Positions 55,059 to 63,576 of a DNA stretch of 64,000 bases are shown here, piece by piece. Each line of letters starts with the position of its first letter. Position 1 is the stretch's first letter. The stretch is from JBKHYJ01 sp046565505 (GTDB taxonomy: Bacteria; Acidobacteriota; Blastocatellia; UBA7656). Where the stretch lies: NCBI GenBank assembly GCA_046565505.1, contig JBKHYJ010000074.1, positions 62,001 through 126,000 on the forward strand. Reading direction: 5' to 3'. The notes below the pieces were generated by a model, which ran no database searches, was not told the DNA's origin, and saw nothing but the letters and a program-made list of their open reading frames with translations. The translations under genes were made by a program, and so were the position numbers.

Positions 55059-56384
55059 TCAGTCGCCGATGAGCGCGCCCTGCTGGTCCTCTTCTTCTAT
55101 CAGCTTCTTGACCGCGCCGACCAGGTGGAGCGAGCCGGCGATGCAAATCAATCCCTCGGGCGGCGTGACGCTGCGCGACCAGGAGAGCGCCTGCTTGACC
55201 GTCTCGGTGAAGATGACATTACTCGACGAGCCGAGCGCGGGCTTGCCGAGCCTCGCGGTACTCGCCGCGCGCCCGTCGCTCACGCGCGTCAGCACTATCG
55301 TCCTGGCGACGCCGAATAACGCGGCCGCCATAGCGTCTGTGTCTTTATCGGCCATGGCGGCGAACACGAGCGTCAATGGGCCGCGCCAGAATTCATCGAG
55401 AAAGGCCCTGAGAGACCGCGCGCCCGCCGGGTTATGCGCCCCGTCGAGGAGTATGGCCGGCCTGTCTTCGACGAGTTCGAGGCGGCCGGGCCAGCTCGCC
55501 TGCCGCAGGCCCTTGATTATCGCTTCACGCGGGATGCCGACGCCGAGCGCTGGCAGGAGTTCGGCCGCCTCTATCGCCGCGCTCGCGTTGTCGGCCTGGT
55601 GGCGGCCCCGCAGGCCCAACCTGACTCGACTGTAATTCGACTGAGAAGACTCGTAATCGAAAGTCATGCGCCCGAAGTCGAACGCTTCAATGTTCTCGGG
55701 CTGGTTGGCGAAGACCGGCAGCACGCCCTCTTCCAGGCAGCGGCGCATCAGCACTTCGACGGCGGCCTGGTGATGCTGTCTCCCTATCACCGCGCGGGCC
55801 CCGCGTTTGATGACCCCGGCCTTTTCGGCGGCGATCTCGGTTATCGTGTCTCCGAGATAACTCTGGTGATCCAGGTCAATCGATGTCACCACGGAAAGGA
55901 TGCGCTCGACGGCGTTAGTGGAATCGAGCCGCCCCCCGAGCCCGACTTCCAGGACCGCCAACTCTACCTGCTGCTCGCGAAAGTAAAGCATCGCCATTGC
56001 CGTAACCTGCTCGAAGAAGGTGGGCGGCGCGGGCAGCTTGCCCGCCGAAACCAGGCCCTCGCTAGCGGCGCGGACTTCCGAGGCGAGTCGGGCGAAATCG
56101 GACTCGGTGACCTCCGCGCCGCAGACCTGCATGCGCTCTTGTATTCGGACGAGGTGCGGCGACGAATAAAGGGCGCTGCGGCGGCCCGCGCACCGGGCTA
56201 TGGCTTCGATCATGGCCGCGACTGAGCCCTTGCCATTCGTCCCGGCGACTATGACGGATTTGAACGAGCGTTCGGGGCCGCCGAGCTTGTCGAGCAGGAG
56301 CCGCGTGCTCTCCAGCCCGAACTTCGCCGCGAGCACTTCATGCCCGAGCCCGTAGAGGTAACTTATTGACTGCTTGTAATCCAT
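55059..56384 (-). CDS. folC: Folylpolyglutamate synthase / dihydrofolate synthase
   Basis: A 441-residue Mur-ligase-like enzyme that adds glutamate to folate. The P-loop is VAGTNGKGSVAAM. The family motifs SPHLVRIQERM, VLEVGLGGRLDSTN and ILLDGAHNPAGARSL appear in order. The accD-folC neighbourhood, with accD directly upstream, is found in many bacteria. The gap to accD is 110 bp. Confidence 0.96.
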   Translation of the reverse strand: MDYKQSISYLYGLGHEVLAAKFGLESTRLLLDKLGGPERSFKSVIVAGTNGKGSVAAMIEAIARCAGRRSALYSSPHLVRIQERMQVCGAEVTESDFARLASEVRAASEGLVSAGKLPAPPTFFEQVTAMAMLYFREQQVELAVLEVGLGGRLDSTNAVERILSVVTSIDLDHQSYLGDTITEIAAEKAGVIKRGARAVIGRQHHQAAVEVLMRRCLEEGVLPVFANQPENIEAFDFGRMTFDYESSQSNYSRVRLGLRGRHQADNASAAIEAAELLPALGVGIPREAIIKGLRQASWPGRLELVEDRPAILLDGAHNPAGARSLRAFLDEFWRGPLTLVFAAMADKDTDAMAAALFGVARTIVLTRVSDGRAASTARLGKPALGSSSNVIFTETVKQALSWSRSVTPPEGLICIAGSLHLVGAVKKLIEEEDQQGALIGD

Positions 56385-56494
56385 CCCGGAAGAACAGAGG
56401 CCGGCTGACGGTCGCCGGGGCTGCGTTCATGGAGGGCGAAGGCTTTGATTTTAAATTCGAGGGTCTCTGGACCTAAGCCTCCGTGACCCGCCGC

Positions 56495-57364
56495 CTAGTG
56501 CTTCGGACCCTTCCCATTACTCGCCATAAAATTGAGCGAGCAGACGAGGAACTCTGTTAGCCCCTTGCGCTCGACCACGGCGTCGAGCATGCCATGTTGA
56601 AGTAAGAACTCCGCCCGCTGGAACCCTTCCGGCAGTTTTTGCTTTATGGTCTGCTCGATGACGCGGGGCCCGGCGAAGCCGATGAGCGCGCCCGGCTCGG
56701 CGATATTCAGGTCGCCCAGCATGGCGTAGCTCGCGGTGACGCCCCCGGTCGTCGGGTCGGTGAGCACGGATATGAAAGGTAGCCCGGCCTCGTCCAGCCG
56801 GGCGAGGGCGGCGGAAATCTTCGCCATCTGCATGAGCGAGATCGCCCCCTCCTGCATGCGCGCGCCGCCCGACGCGGAGAAGACGATCAGCGCGGACTTC
56901 GACTCGATGGCGCGCTCGATGGCGCGCGTTATCTTCTCGCCAACGACCGAGCCGAGCGACCCGCCCACGAACGACAGCTCCATCGCGCAGACGATAGCCG
57001 GGTGCCCGCCGACCGTCCCCCGGGCTGAGATGATCGCGTCGAGCAGGCCCGTGCTCTCCTCCATCTCTTCGAGGCGGGCGAGGTAGCTCTTTGTGTCCGT
57101 GAAATGCAGGGGGTCATTTGAAGCCAGGTGCGAATCAAGCTCCTCCCACTGCTCGCCGTCGAGCGTCATGCTCAGCCGCGCGAGCGCGTTTATTCGCCTG
57201 TGATAGCCGCACTTGGTACACACGTTGAGATTGTCTTCGACCTCCCGCTTAAAGAGCATCTGCTCGCAACCCGGGCACTTTATGAAAAGCCCCTCGGTCC
57301 TGACCGTGCGCTCTTCACCCGGGGCGGGGAGCTTGGGTTTATCTGTCTTCTTGAACCAGCTCAT
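56495..57364 (-). CDS. accD: Acetyl-CoA carboxylase carboxyltransferase beta subunit
   Basis: A 289-residue subunit transferring the carboxyl group to acetyl-CoA. The N-terminal zinc ribbon shows CPGCEQML and CTKCGYH. The crotonase-like core contains VVGEKITRAIE, SASGGARMQEG and LTDPTTGGVTASYAMLGD, plus GFAGPRVIEQT. It acts with AccA, AccB and AccC, none of which are in the window. Confidence 0.97.
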   Translation of the reverse strand: MSWFKKTDKPKLPAPGEERTVRTEGLFIKCPGCEQMLFKREVEDNLNVCTKCGYHRRINALARLSMTLDGEQWEELDSHLASNDPLHFTDTKSYLARLEEMEESTGLLDAIISARGTVGGHPAIVCAMELSFVGGSLGSVVGEKITRAIERAIESKSALIVFSASGGARMQEGAISLMQMAKISAALARLDEAGLPFISVLTDPTTGGVTASYAMLGDLNIAEPGALIGFAGPRVIEQTIKQKLPEGFQRAEFLLQHGMLDAVVERKGLTEFLVCSLNFMASNGKGPKH

Positions 57365-57433
57365 AGAATGGGGAGCCCTGGGTCAGGCCGGAGAAAGCAC
57401 GGGCGCTTGACGCCCCGGCCCGCGACCCGAGCC

Positions 57434-57991
57434 CTACCTCTTCCTCTTACTGAAATCGGTCATCTTCTCGGGTTCCCCCGCGCGATGGTTGACGACCCTG
57501 GCTAATATGAACAACAGGTCTGAAAGGCGATTAAGGTAGATGATTGTGTTCGCGTTCAAGCCCTCGGCCTCGGACAATTCGACCGCGCGGCGCTCCGCCC
57601 TGCGCGCGACCGTGCGGGCGACATGAAGCGTCGCGCCCGCTTCAGAGCCGCCGGGCAATATGAATTCTTTTAAAGGCTCGACCTGCTTCAGGTAATGGTC
57701 GGAGTAGCCTTCGAGCGCGTTGACGAACGACTCGTCTATGCGCGGCACTTCGACGTCGGCTGGGCTGGCGAGGTCCGCCCCGAGCGTGAACAGGTCGTTT
57801 TGAATGACGCCGAGCGCCTCGTCTATCTCGCCGTCCCGCAACTTCGCCCGGGCGAGCCCCAGCACCGAATTAAGCTCGTCCACGTCCCCGTAAGCGTCTA
57901 CGCGCAGGCTAGCCTTGCTGACGCGCTTGCCGCCGACGAGCGAGGTCTGGCCCCCGTCGCCGGTCCGCGTGTAGACCTTTGAGATGCGCAT
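57434..57991 (-). CDS. pduO: Cob(I)alamin adenosyltransferase, PduO type
   Basis: About 185 residues from the ATG at 57991 (MRISKVYTRTGDGGQTSLVGG). The frame opens four codons earlier at 58003, but GGGGAAGGG sits just before the chosen ATG. The ATP-binding motif is TRTGDGGQT. RTVARRAERRAV and LNRLSDLLFILAR follow near the C terminus. It makes adenosylcobalamin from cob(I)alamin. A strong promoter lies just upstream, and accD follows 70 bp downstream on the same strand. Confidence 0.93.
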   Translation of the reverse strand: MRISKVYTRTGDGGQTSLVGGKRVSKASLRVDAYGDVDELNSVLGLARAKLRDGEIDEALGVIQNDLFTLGADLASPADVEVPRIDESFVNALEGYSDHYLKQVEPLKEFILPGGSEAGATLHVARTVARRAERRAVELSEAEGLNANTIIYLNRLSDLLFILARVVNHRAGEPEKMTDFSKRKR

Positions 57992-58017
57992 TCCCTTCCC
58001 CATAACGAGAGAAGCCC

Positions 58018-58046
58018 ATTCTAGGCGCGCACGTGCGCATTGTCAA
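58018..58046 (-). promoter_or_regulatory. Strong sigma-70 promoter for pduO and probably the accD-folC genes
   Basis: On the minus strand TTGACA (58046-58041), 17-bp spacer, TAGAAT (58023-58018). It predicts a start near 58011 and a leader of about 20 nt that carries the ribosome site, which supports the ATG at 57991 for pduO. Confidence 0.7.
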
Positions 58047-58168
58047 AGTTACGTGGCGCGGGGGCATGGGAATTTGTCCGCGGAGGCGAGGGAACCCCCG
58101 CGTCGCTTCGCTGTTGCGCCCCCCGTGCAAGTCGGATAGTCTGACTCTGCTCCTCGGCGGGGAACGCG

Positions 58169-59434
58169 ATGGGAAAGATCACCGTAGGCATACTTGGTCT
58201 GGGGACGGTCGGCACGGGCGTCGTGAAGCTGCTCAGCGACGACCCGCGCTTCAGGGTCAAATGGGTGGCCGTGCGAGACAAGTCAAAGCCGCGCGACGTG
58301 GACCTCTCCTCTATACGCCTGACCGACGACCCGTTCGAGCTGGTCCAAGACGCGGAGGTCGAGGTCATTATAGAAGTCGCGGGCGGCATAACCCCCGCTT
58401 ACGGGCTCATCAAGAGCGCCGTCCTGCTCGGCAAGCATGTAGTCACCGCCAATAAAGAGGTGATCGCCAGGCACGGGTCGGAAATCTTCGAGCTGGCCAA
58501 CCGCAATAACGTCACGGTCCTGTTCGAGGCGGCCGTGGGCGGCGGCGTGCCGCTGATTTCTACCATCCAGCGCGGGCTCCAGGCGAATGAGATAACGAGC
58601 GTCGCGGGCATACTGAACGGCACGACTAATTTCATCCTGACCGCGATGCAGGAGCGCGGGCAGAGCTTCGAGGCGGCGCTCGGCGAGGCGCAACGATTAG
58701 GGTACGCGGAGTCCGACCCGACCAATGACGTCGAAGGGTTCGACGTGGCGTATAAGATTACTATACTCGCCTCGCTCGCGTTCGGCAGGTTCGTAGAGAC
58801 GGATTCGGTGCACAGGGAAGGGATAACGCGCGTAACGGACCTGGATATAGCTGTCGCCCGCGAGTTCGGTTACCGCGTCAAGATGATCGGGCTGGCGAGG
58901 CGAGGCAAGGAATGCCTTGACGTGCGGGCGCACCCGATGCTCGTGCCCGCGCACCACCTGCTGGCCTCCGTCGAAGGCGCTAACAACGCGATATTCATCA
59001 GCGGGCATGCGGTCGGGCAGGTGATGCTGGTGGGCCAGGGCGCGGGCCAGATGCCGACCGCAAGCGCCGTAGTCGGCGACTTGATAAACCTTGCGAGCGC
59101 CTTGAGGCTGCCGGACTTCGCGCCTTACTTCCAGCCCTCGATTGAAGCGGGGCAGCTCCCCGTCTGTTCGATTGAGGACACGGAGGGCGCTTTTTACATT
59201 CGCCTTGAGACCGAGGACGCCCCCGGCGTGATCGGCGACGTGGGCCATGCCCTGGGAGGCCACGGGGTGAGCGTGCACAGCCTCTTGCAACGGGGCGCGG
59301 CCGGGAGCGGGGAGGCGACGATCCTACTGCTTACGCACAGAGCCTCGGAGCGCAACGTGGGGCGCGCCCTGCGCGAGATAGAGGCGCAGGCAAAAACCAA
59401 GCGCGTGGGGATAGTATTGCGCGTGTTCGAGTGA
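58169..59434 (+). CDS. hom: Homoserine dehydrogenase
   Basis: A 421-residue enzyme reducing aspartate semialdehyde to homoserine. The NAD(P) loop is GLGTVGTGVV near residue 8. The catalytic region includes TANKEVIARHG and EGFDVAYKITILASLAFG. A C-terminal ACT domain (about 345-421, FYIRLETEDAPGVIGDVG) suggests feedback control by an amino acid, usually threonine. It is divergent from pduO with about 165 bp between. Confidence 0.96.
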   Translation: MGKITVGILGLGTVGTGVVKLLSDDPRFRVKWVAVRDKSKPRDVDLSSIRLTDDPFELVQDAEVEVIIEVAGGITPAYGLIKSAVLLGKHVVTANKEVIARHGSEIFELANRNNVTVLFEAAVGGGVPLISTIQRGLQANEITSVAGILNGTTNFILTAMQERGQSFEAALGEAQRLGYAESDPTNDVEGFDVAYKITILASLAFGRFVETDSVHREGITRVTDLDIAVAREFGYRVKMIGLARRGKECLDVRAHPMLVPAHHLLASVEGANNAIFISGHAVGQVMLVGQGAGQMPTASAVVGDLINLASALRLPDFAPYFQPSIEAGQLPVCSIEDTEGAFYIRLETEDAPGVIGDVGHALGGHGVSVHSLLQRGAAGSGEATILLLTHRASERNVGRALREIEAQAKTKRVGIVLRVFE

Positions 59435-59564
59435 CCCGCGCCGAGTGCGGTGTGCCGCGAGTTGAAGGCGAATGATTTCATTCGAGGTATTGAATCGCCG
59501 AGGCGGTAGATTTCTGGCCCCGGCCGCGCGCGCCGGTGCCCTGCCTGACGGCCCGCGAGTGGCT

Positions 59565-59592
59565 TTGAAAAGGCGCGGCGGAAAGCTATACT
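59565..59592 (+). promoter_or_regulatory. Promoter upstream of ppx
   Basis: TTGAAA (59565-59570), 16-bp spacer, TATACT (59587-59592), each a 5 of 6 match. Transcription would begin near 59599, before the 20-codon frame and ppx. Confidence 0.55.
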
Positions 59593-59614
59593 CTTTTTTG
59601 GCCCGGAGAGTCGG

Positions 59615-59677
59615 ATGAATCGTTATGCCTGGGTGCAGAAAAACGAACAGGACAAAATAAAAAAAGGCAGAAAATGA
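59615..59677 (+). CDS. Candidate 20-residue peptide
   Basis: ATG-AAT-CGT opens a 20-codon frame (MNRYAWVQKN then EQDKIKKGRK). GGAG lies 6 nt before the ATG and a good promoter is just upstream. It ends 57 bp before the ppx ATG. It is Lys-rich at its C terminus and too short for any family. It may be a small protein or a leader peptide affecting ppx. Support is only the ribosome site and promoter. Confidence 0.35.
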   Translation: MNRYAWVQKNEQDKIKKGRK

Positions 59678-59734
59678 TTCCATTTCCGCTTACGAAGTAA
59701 ATACCCGGTTTAGAAAATAACCAGAGCACTCTTT

Positions 59735-61420
59735 ATGAAGCTTGCAGCCATAGATATTGGATCAAACTCGATCCACCTGGTCATCGTTCGCGCCGTGCAG
59801 GGCCAGCACCTTGAGATCATAGACCGCGAAAAGGAGATGGTGCGGCTAGGGTCGGGGACGCTGCGCGAGCACATGCTGTCGAAAGAGACGATTGATCGCG
59901 CCATCACCACGCTACAGCGGTTCAAGAAGATGGCCGAAGCCAACCGCGCGGAACTCATAATCGCGACCGCCACGTCGGCCGTGCGCGAATCCCACAACGC
60001 GGAGGAATTCGTCGAGCGGGCGCGCAAGGAGGTCGGCCTTGACGTGCACCTGCTGCCGGGAGTCGAGGAGGCGCGCCTGATCGCGCTCGCCGTCTCTGAG
60101 GTCACGGACTTCAATGGCCGCCGCGCGCTGATCATAGACATCGGCGGCGGCTCGACCGAATTCATCATAACGGGCGGCGGGGAGCCTGACCTTCTGTTGT
60201 CCGTGCGCGTAGGGGCGGTGCGGCTGACCGAGAAATTCATCTCTACCGACCCCATCTCAAGCGAGGAGCGCGAGAGGCTCGTGGCAAACATCAGGGCGGA
60301 CCTCACGCGGGTCGTCTGGGAGGTGAAGAAAGTCGGCTTCGACTTCGTCATCGGCACGTCTGGAACGGTGCTCAACATGGCGGGCGCGATCGTGCAGGCG
60401 GAGGCGGCCGGCGCGGCTGCGGGGGCGGCGGACTTCGAGCCATTCAGCGAGACAGTCACGCTCGACCAGATAAAGCGGATGAATCGCAGGCTCACGCGCA
60501 TGCCGCTGCGCGACCGCGTCCGCGTGCCGGGGTTAGAGCAGGGTCGCGCTGACATAATCGTCGGCGGCGGCATTCTTCTGGAAACGATTATGGCGGAGCT
60601 GGGTGTGGAAGAGGTCATAAGCTGCGACTGGTCGCTAAGGGAGGGCGTCATACTCGATTACTTGCGGAATCGAATGCGCGAGGCGCGGCCAGCAGGCGTG
60701 GGCGAAGAGCGCCCGCCGGCGGGGGCCGCGGGCGGCGAGAAGTTCTTGTTCTGGACGGCGGACGATTCGATGCTCGACGTTCGCTCGCGCTCGGTCCTGT
60801 CTGTCGCGCGGCGCTACGATTACGACGTTCTCCACTCCCACCATGTGGCGAGGCTCGCGACGCGAATTTTTGATGACACACGCGACCTGCACGGGCTGGG
60901 CGAGGACGAGCGGAAGTTATTACAGTACGCCGCGCTCCTGCATGACATCGGCTACCACATCGCTCACAACAATCACCACCGCCACGGGCTGTACCTGATA
61001 AAGAACTCCGAGATGCCCGGCTTCACGGGGGGCGAGATAGCTACGCTCTCGACGCTCGTCCGCTACCACCGCGGGTCTATGCCGAAGAAATCCAGGGATA
61101 ATCGGACCCGCAGGGAGCACGAAGACTTTTACTCGCTCGAACGCGCGCGGCGGTCGACGCTGCTGCGCCTGGCGGCGATACTTCAAATCGCGGACGGGCT
61201 GGACCGCTCGCACAGGCAGGCGGTCGGGGACGTTAGTTGCGAGATTCGAGGCGCGGGCGTCACCTTCGCCGTCGAGTGCGAGGGCGAGTGCGACCTCGAA
61301 ATGTGGTCCGCAGAGCGTAAGGCTTCCTGGTTCAAAGAGTTGTTCGAGGTGTCCGCAAATTTCGAGCGCGTGTCCCCGAACAGGGCGGCGATGGAATCGA
61401 GCGCCGTCGCGCTGACCTAG
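59735..61420 (+). CDS. ppx: Ppx/GppA-family phosphatase with C-terminal HD domain
   Basis: A 561-residue protein of the exopolyphosphatase/guanosine pentaphosphate phosphatase family. The N-terminal actin-like ATPase fold shows AIDIGSNSIHLVIV and IDIGGGSTEF. An HD-type hydrolase domain follows from about 330, with LLHDIGYHIAHNNHHRHG. Substrates are long-chain polyphosphate, pppGpp or both; the two functions cannot be separated by sequence. It begins 58 bp after the small frame. Confidence 0.93.
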   Translation: MKLAAIDIGSNSIHLVIVRAVQGQHLEIIDREKEMVRLGSGTLREHMLSKETIDRAITTLQRFKKMAEANRAELIIATATSAVRESHNAEEFVERARKEVGLDVHLLPGVEEARLIALAVSEVTDFNGRRALIIDIGGGSTEFIITGGGEPDLLLSVRVGAVRLTEKFISTDPISSEERERLVANIRADLTRVVWEVKKVGFDFVIGTSGTVLNMAGAIVQAEAAGAAAGAADFEPFSETVTLDQIKRMNRRLTRMPLRDRVRVPGLEQGRADIIVGGGILLETIMAELGVEEVISCDWSLREGVILDYLRNRMREARPAGVGEERPPAGAAGGEKFLFWTADDSMLDVRSRSVLSVARRYDYDVLHSHHVARLATRIFDDTRDLHGLGEDERKLLQYAALLHDIGYHIAHNNHHRHGLYLIKNSEMPGFTGGEIATLSTLVRYHRGSMPKKSRDNRTRREHEDFYSLERARRSTLLRLAAILQIADGLDRSHRQAVGDVSCEIRGAGVTFAVECEGECDLEMWSAERKASWFKELFEVSANFERVSPNRAAMESSAVALT

Positions 61421-61475
61421 CGGCCCGCACCGCGCCTAAATCGCTGTAGGCGCAAAGGTTCCCATTCCAAATTAA

Positions 61476-61504
61476 TTGACACCCAATTCCGAAACGCTTA
61501 ACAT
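61476..61504 (+). promoter_or_regulatory. Sigma-70 promoter for the IHF/HU gene
   Basis: TTGACA (61476-61481), 17-bp spacer, TAACAT (61499-61504). The -35 is perfect and the -10 is a 4 of 6 match. The leader to the ATG at 61606 is about 95 nt. Confidence 0.65.
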
Positions 61505-61605
61505 AAGGCTGGCGCTGGCTCTATTAAGAGGCGCGCTTCGAGGCTGCGAGGTTTCCCGTGGATGCTGGCCCGCGCTAACAATGGCGAGCAAAGGGCAGGC
61601 TCAGC

Positions 61606-61875
61606 ATGACGAAGGCCGATCTGGCACGCACGGTTTATGAACGCCACGGGGGCCTAACCAATCGTGAAGCGTTACGTTTTGTCGATTTGTTATTTGATGT
61701 CATTAAAGATCAATTGCTCAAAGGCGAGAGCGTACACATAGTGGGCTTCGGCACTCTCGAAGTGGTCGAGCGCAAACCCCGGCGCGGCCGGAACCCGATT
61801 ACGGGCGAAGAGATAGATTTACCTGCCCGCCGCGCTTTAGTCTTCAGGCCGTCGCGTTCAATGCGCTCCGTTTGA
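61606..61875 (+). CDS. ihfA: HU/IHF-family DNA-binding protein
   Basis: An 89-residue DNA-bending protein. The core reads LARTVYERHGGLTNREALRFVD, then VHIVGFGTLEVVERKPRRGRNP, with the arm-tip proline in GRNPITGEEI. Pairing with a MerR-type regulator downstream is the order seen with ihfA in many bacteria, so I use that symbol. HU is the alternative. There is no pheST upstream here. Confidence 0.92.
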   Translation: MTKADLARTVYERHGGLTNREALRFVDLLFDVIKDQLLKGESVHIVGFGTLEVVERKPRRGRNPITGEEIDLPARRALVFRPSRSMRSV

Positions 61876-61972
61876 GGTCCGGTTAGCGCATCGGGCTGTC
61901 GCATCCGAGGGGGCGAGACTCGCCCGCGGACGATGATTCACCCGCTAATCCCGTTAAGCGTGGATCGAAATC

Positions 61973-62482
61973 ATGGAACTTGCATCAAGGATCCCGGAAA
62001 AACTCTTCTTCAAGATAGGGGAAGTCTGCGAACTGATAAAAGTTCAACCGCACGTCCTGCGTTACTGGGAGACGGAATTCCCCATGCTCGCGCCGCAAAA
62101 GAATCGCGCGGGCCAGCGCGTCTACAGGCGCAAGGACGTAGAGATGGTGATGCGCATACGCGACCTTCTCTACGAAGAGAAATTCACCATCGCAGGCGCT
62201 AAGAAAAAATTAATGGACGAGCAGCGCGGCGGCTCCTCGCGCCCGAAGGTCTCCTCCCGCGAACCCGCGCCTGTCGAAGAGCCCGCCCAGCCCGTCGAGC
62301 CGCCCCCGCGGCAAGAGGCTGCGCCGCAGCCCGAGCCCGCCCCCCCGCCTCCCGAGCCGCCCCCCTCTCAAGCGGCCGAGCAGACCGTTTCTCCGCAAGC
62401 ACGGCGCGCCATTCGCGTCATCAAACACGAGCTTGAGGGTTTATTGACAATGCTCAACTCGGATGCTAGCATCAGAAATTGA
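61973..62482 (+). CDS. MerR-family transcriptional regulator
   Basis: A 169-residue protein. The N-terminal MerR helix-turn-helix and wing read FFKIGEVCELIKVQPHVLRYWETEFP, then GQRVYRRKDVEMVMRI. A Pro/Glu/Gln-rich disordered stretch covers about 85-140, and a short C-terminal helix follows. No metal-binding cysteines are present in the C-terminal part. This unnamed MerR protein usually follows ihfA and is uncharacterised. Its 3' end overlaps the tRNA-Pro promoter. Confidence 0.88.
   Translation: MELASRIPEKLFFKIGEVCELIKVQPHVLRYWETEFPMLAPQKNRAGQRVYRRKDVEMVMRIRDLLYEEKFTIAGAKKKLMDEQRGGSSRPKVSSREPAPVEEPAQPVEPPPRQEAAPQPEPAPPPPEPPPSQAAEQTVSPQARRAIRVIKHELEGLLTMLNSDASIRN
62444..62472 (+). promoter_or_regulatory. 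tRNA-Pro promoter inside the merR 3' end
   Basis: A perfect TTGACA (62444-62449), 17-bp spacer, TAGCAT (62467-62472). Transcription would start near 62479, 33 bp before the tRNA. It overlaps the last 13 codons of the merR gene. Confidence 0.65.
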
Positions 62483-62511
62483 TCGCGAACGGTAACAGGC
62501 TCATTTCAGTG

Positions 62512-62585
62512 CGGGACGTGGCGCAGCCCGGTAGCGCGCTTCCTTGGGGTGGAAGAGGTCGCTGGTTCGAATCCAGTCGTCCCGA
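62512..62585 (+). tRNA. tRNA-Pro (anticodon GGG)
   Basis: The 74-nt sequence folds as a cloverleaf. Acceptor arms CGGGACG and CGTCCCG pair perfectly, the D stem is GCGC/GCGC, the anticodon stem is CTTCC/GGAAG with loop TTGGGGT (anticodon 62546-62548), and the T stem GCTGG/CCAGT surrounds TTCGAAT. The discriminator base is A. The CCA tail is not encoded. GGG reads proline codons CCC and CCU. Confidence 0.95.
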
Positions 62586-62811
62586 TTCAAATCCTTGACC
62601 CAGGACAAAAGTTCAAAGCCTTAAGGCCCTCCAGACGTGGCCCGACTTAAGCTCGGCGTCACAACTTACGGCGAAGAATTCGACCGCCAGAGCCGTGAGT
62701 CGCGTCCCGGGCCGGGGACTTCGGACCTTAGCCCTGGGTCTTCTAGTTTAAAGAGGCGAATTCCCGCGCGGCCGGGCGCGCGGTCCGAGGCCGAGATCCT
62801 CCGACAGCCTT

Positions 62812-63576
62812 ATGCCCAAGATTTTAGTCACAAACGACGATGGGATTCATTCGGCAGGCATCATAGCCCTGGCCGAGGCCCTCGAATCGCTCGGCGACGT
62901 CATTGTGGTCGCGCCCACGCACGAGATGAGCGCGGCGTCGCACTCGCTCACGCTCATGCGCCCGCTCAGGATAGAGCAGATAGACGAGCGCCACTTCTCC
63001 GTGGACGGGACGCCGACCGACTGCGTGACGCTGGCGATGAATCACATCTTGAAGGAGAGCCCGCCCGATCTTGTTGTTTCCGGCATTAACAAGGGCGGCA
63101 ACCTCGGCGACGACGTGAGCTACTCGGGCACGGTGGCGGGGGCGCTGGAGGCATCTATCTATGGCCTGCCCGGCATAGCGATGAGCCTGGTTCAGCGTGT
63201 CGATTTCGACTTCGGCCCCGCGGCCGAGTTCGCCTCCGAGCTTGCCCGCAGGGTGCTCGGCGATGGGCTGCCGCGCGGGACGCTCCTTAACGTCAACGTC
63301 CCGCCGGGCCCTATCCGCGGCTCCGCAGTCACGCGGCAGGGGAGCAAGATAATCAAGCCTACTATCATCGAAGGCACGGACCCGCGCCAGCGCAAGTACT
63401 ATTGGATCGGCGAAGAATCCTTTACGTGGAACGAAGAGGAAGGGACAGATTACGCCGCGGTGCGGCGCGGGCTTGTGTCGATCACGCCGCTGCGCAACGA
63501 CCTCACCGACTACAAGGCGCTCGACGACATCCGGTCAAGGGGCTGGGCCTCCAGCCTGGAAATACAATCGAAATGA
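62812..63576 (+). CDS. surE: 5'-nucleotidase SurE
   Basis: A 254-residue metal-dependent survival protein phosphatase. The opening MPKILVTNDDGIHSAG contains the metal-binding aspartates D9 and D10. VDGTPTDCV, SGINKGGNLGDDVSYSGTVAGAL and the long C-terminal segment follow. SurE dephosphorylates nucleoside 5'- and 3'-monophosphates. Its stop overlaps the ATG of pcm (ATGA), the conserved surE-pcm pair in many bacteria. Confidence 0.96.
   Translation: MPKILVTNDDGIHSAGIIALAEALESLGDVIVVAPTHEMSAASHSLTLMRPLRIEQIDERHFSVDGTPTDCVTLAMNHILKESPPDLVVSGINKGGNLGDDVSYSGTVAGALEASIYGLPGIAMSLVQRVDFDFGPAAEFASELARRVLGDGLPRGTLLNVNVPPGPIRGSAVTRQGSKIIKPTIIEGTDPRQRKYYWIGEESFTWNEEEGTDYAAVRRGLVSITPLRNDLTDYKALDDIRSRGWASSLEIQSK

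Larger units (their letters stand above)
59435..59734. other. Gap of 300 bp with promoter and tiny frame
   Basis: Contains the promoter at 59565-59592 and a 20-codon frame at 59615-59677, described separately. I see no terminator after hom and no RNA gene. Confidence 0.45.

Noticed and set aside
62512..62585. tRNA-Pro locus as an integration site
   Set aside because: No integrase, direct repeat of the tRNA 3' end or foreign gene follows; surE-pcm is ordinary chromosome.
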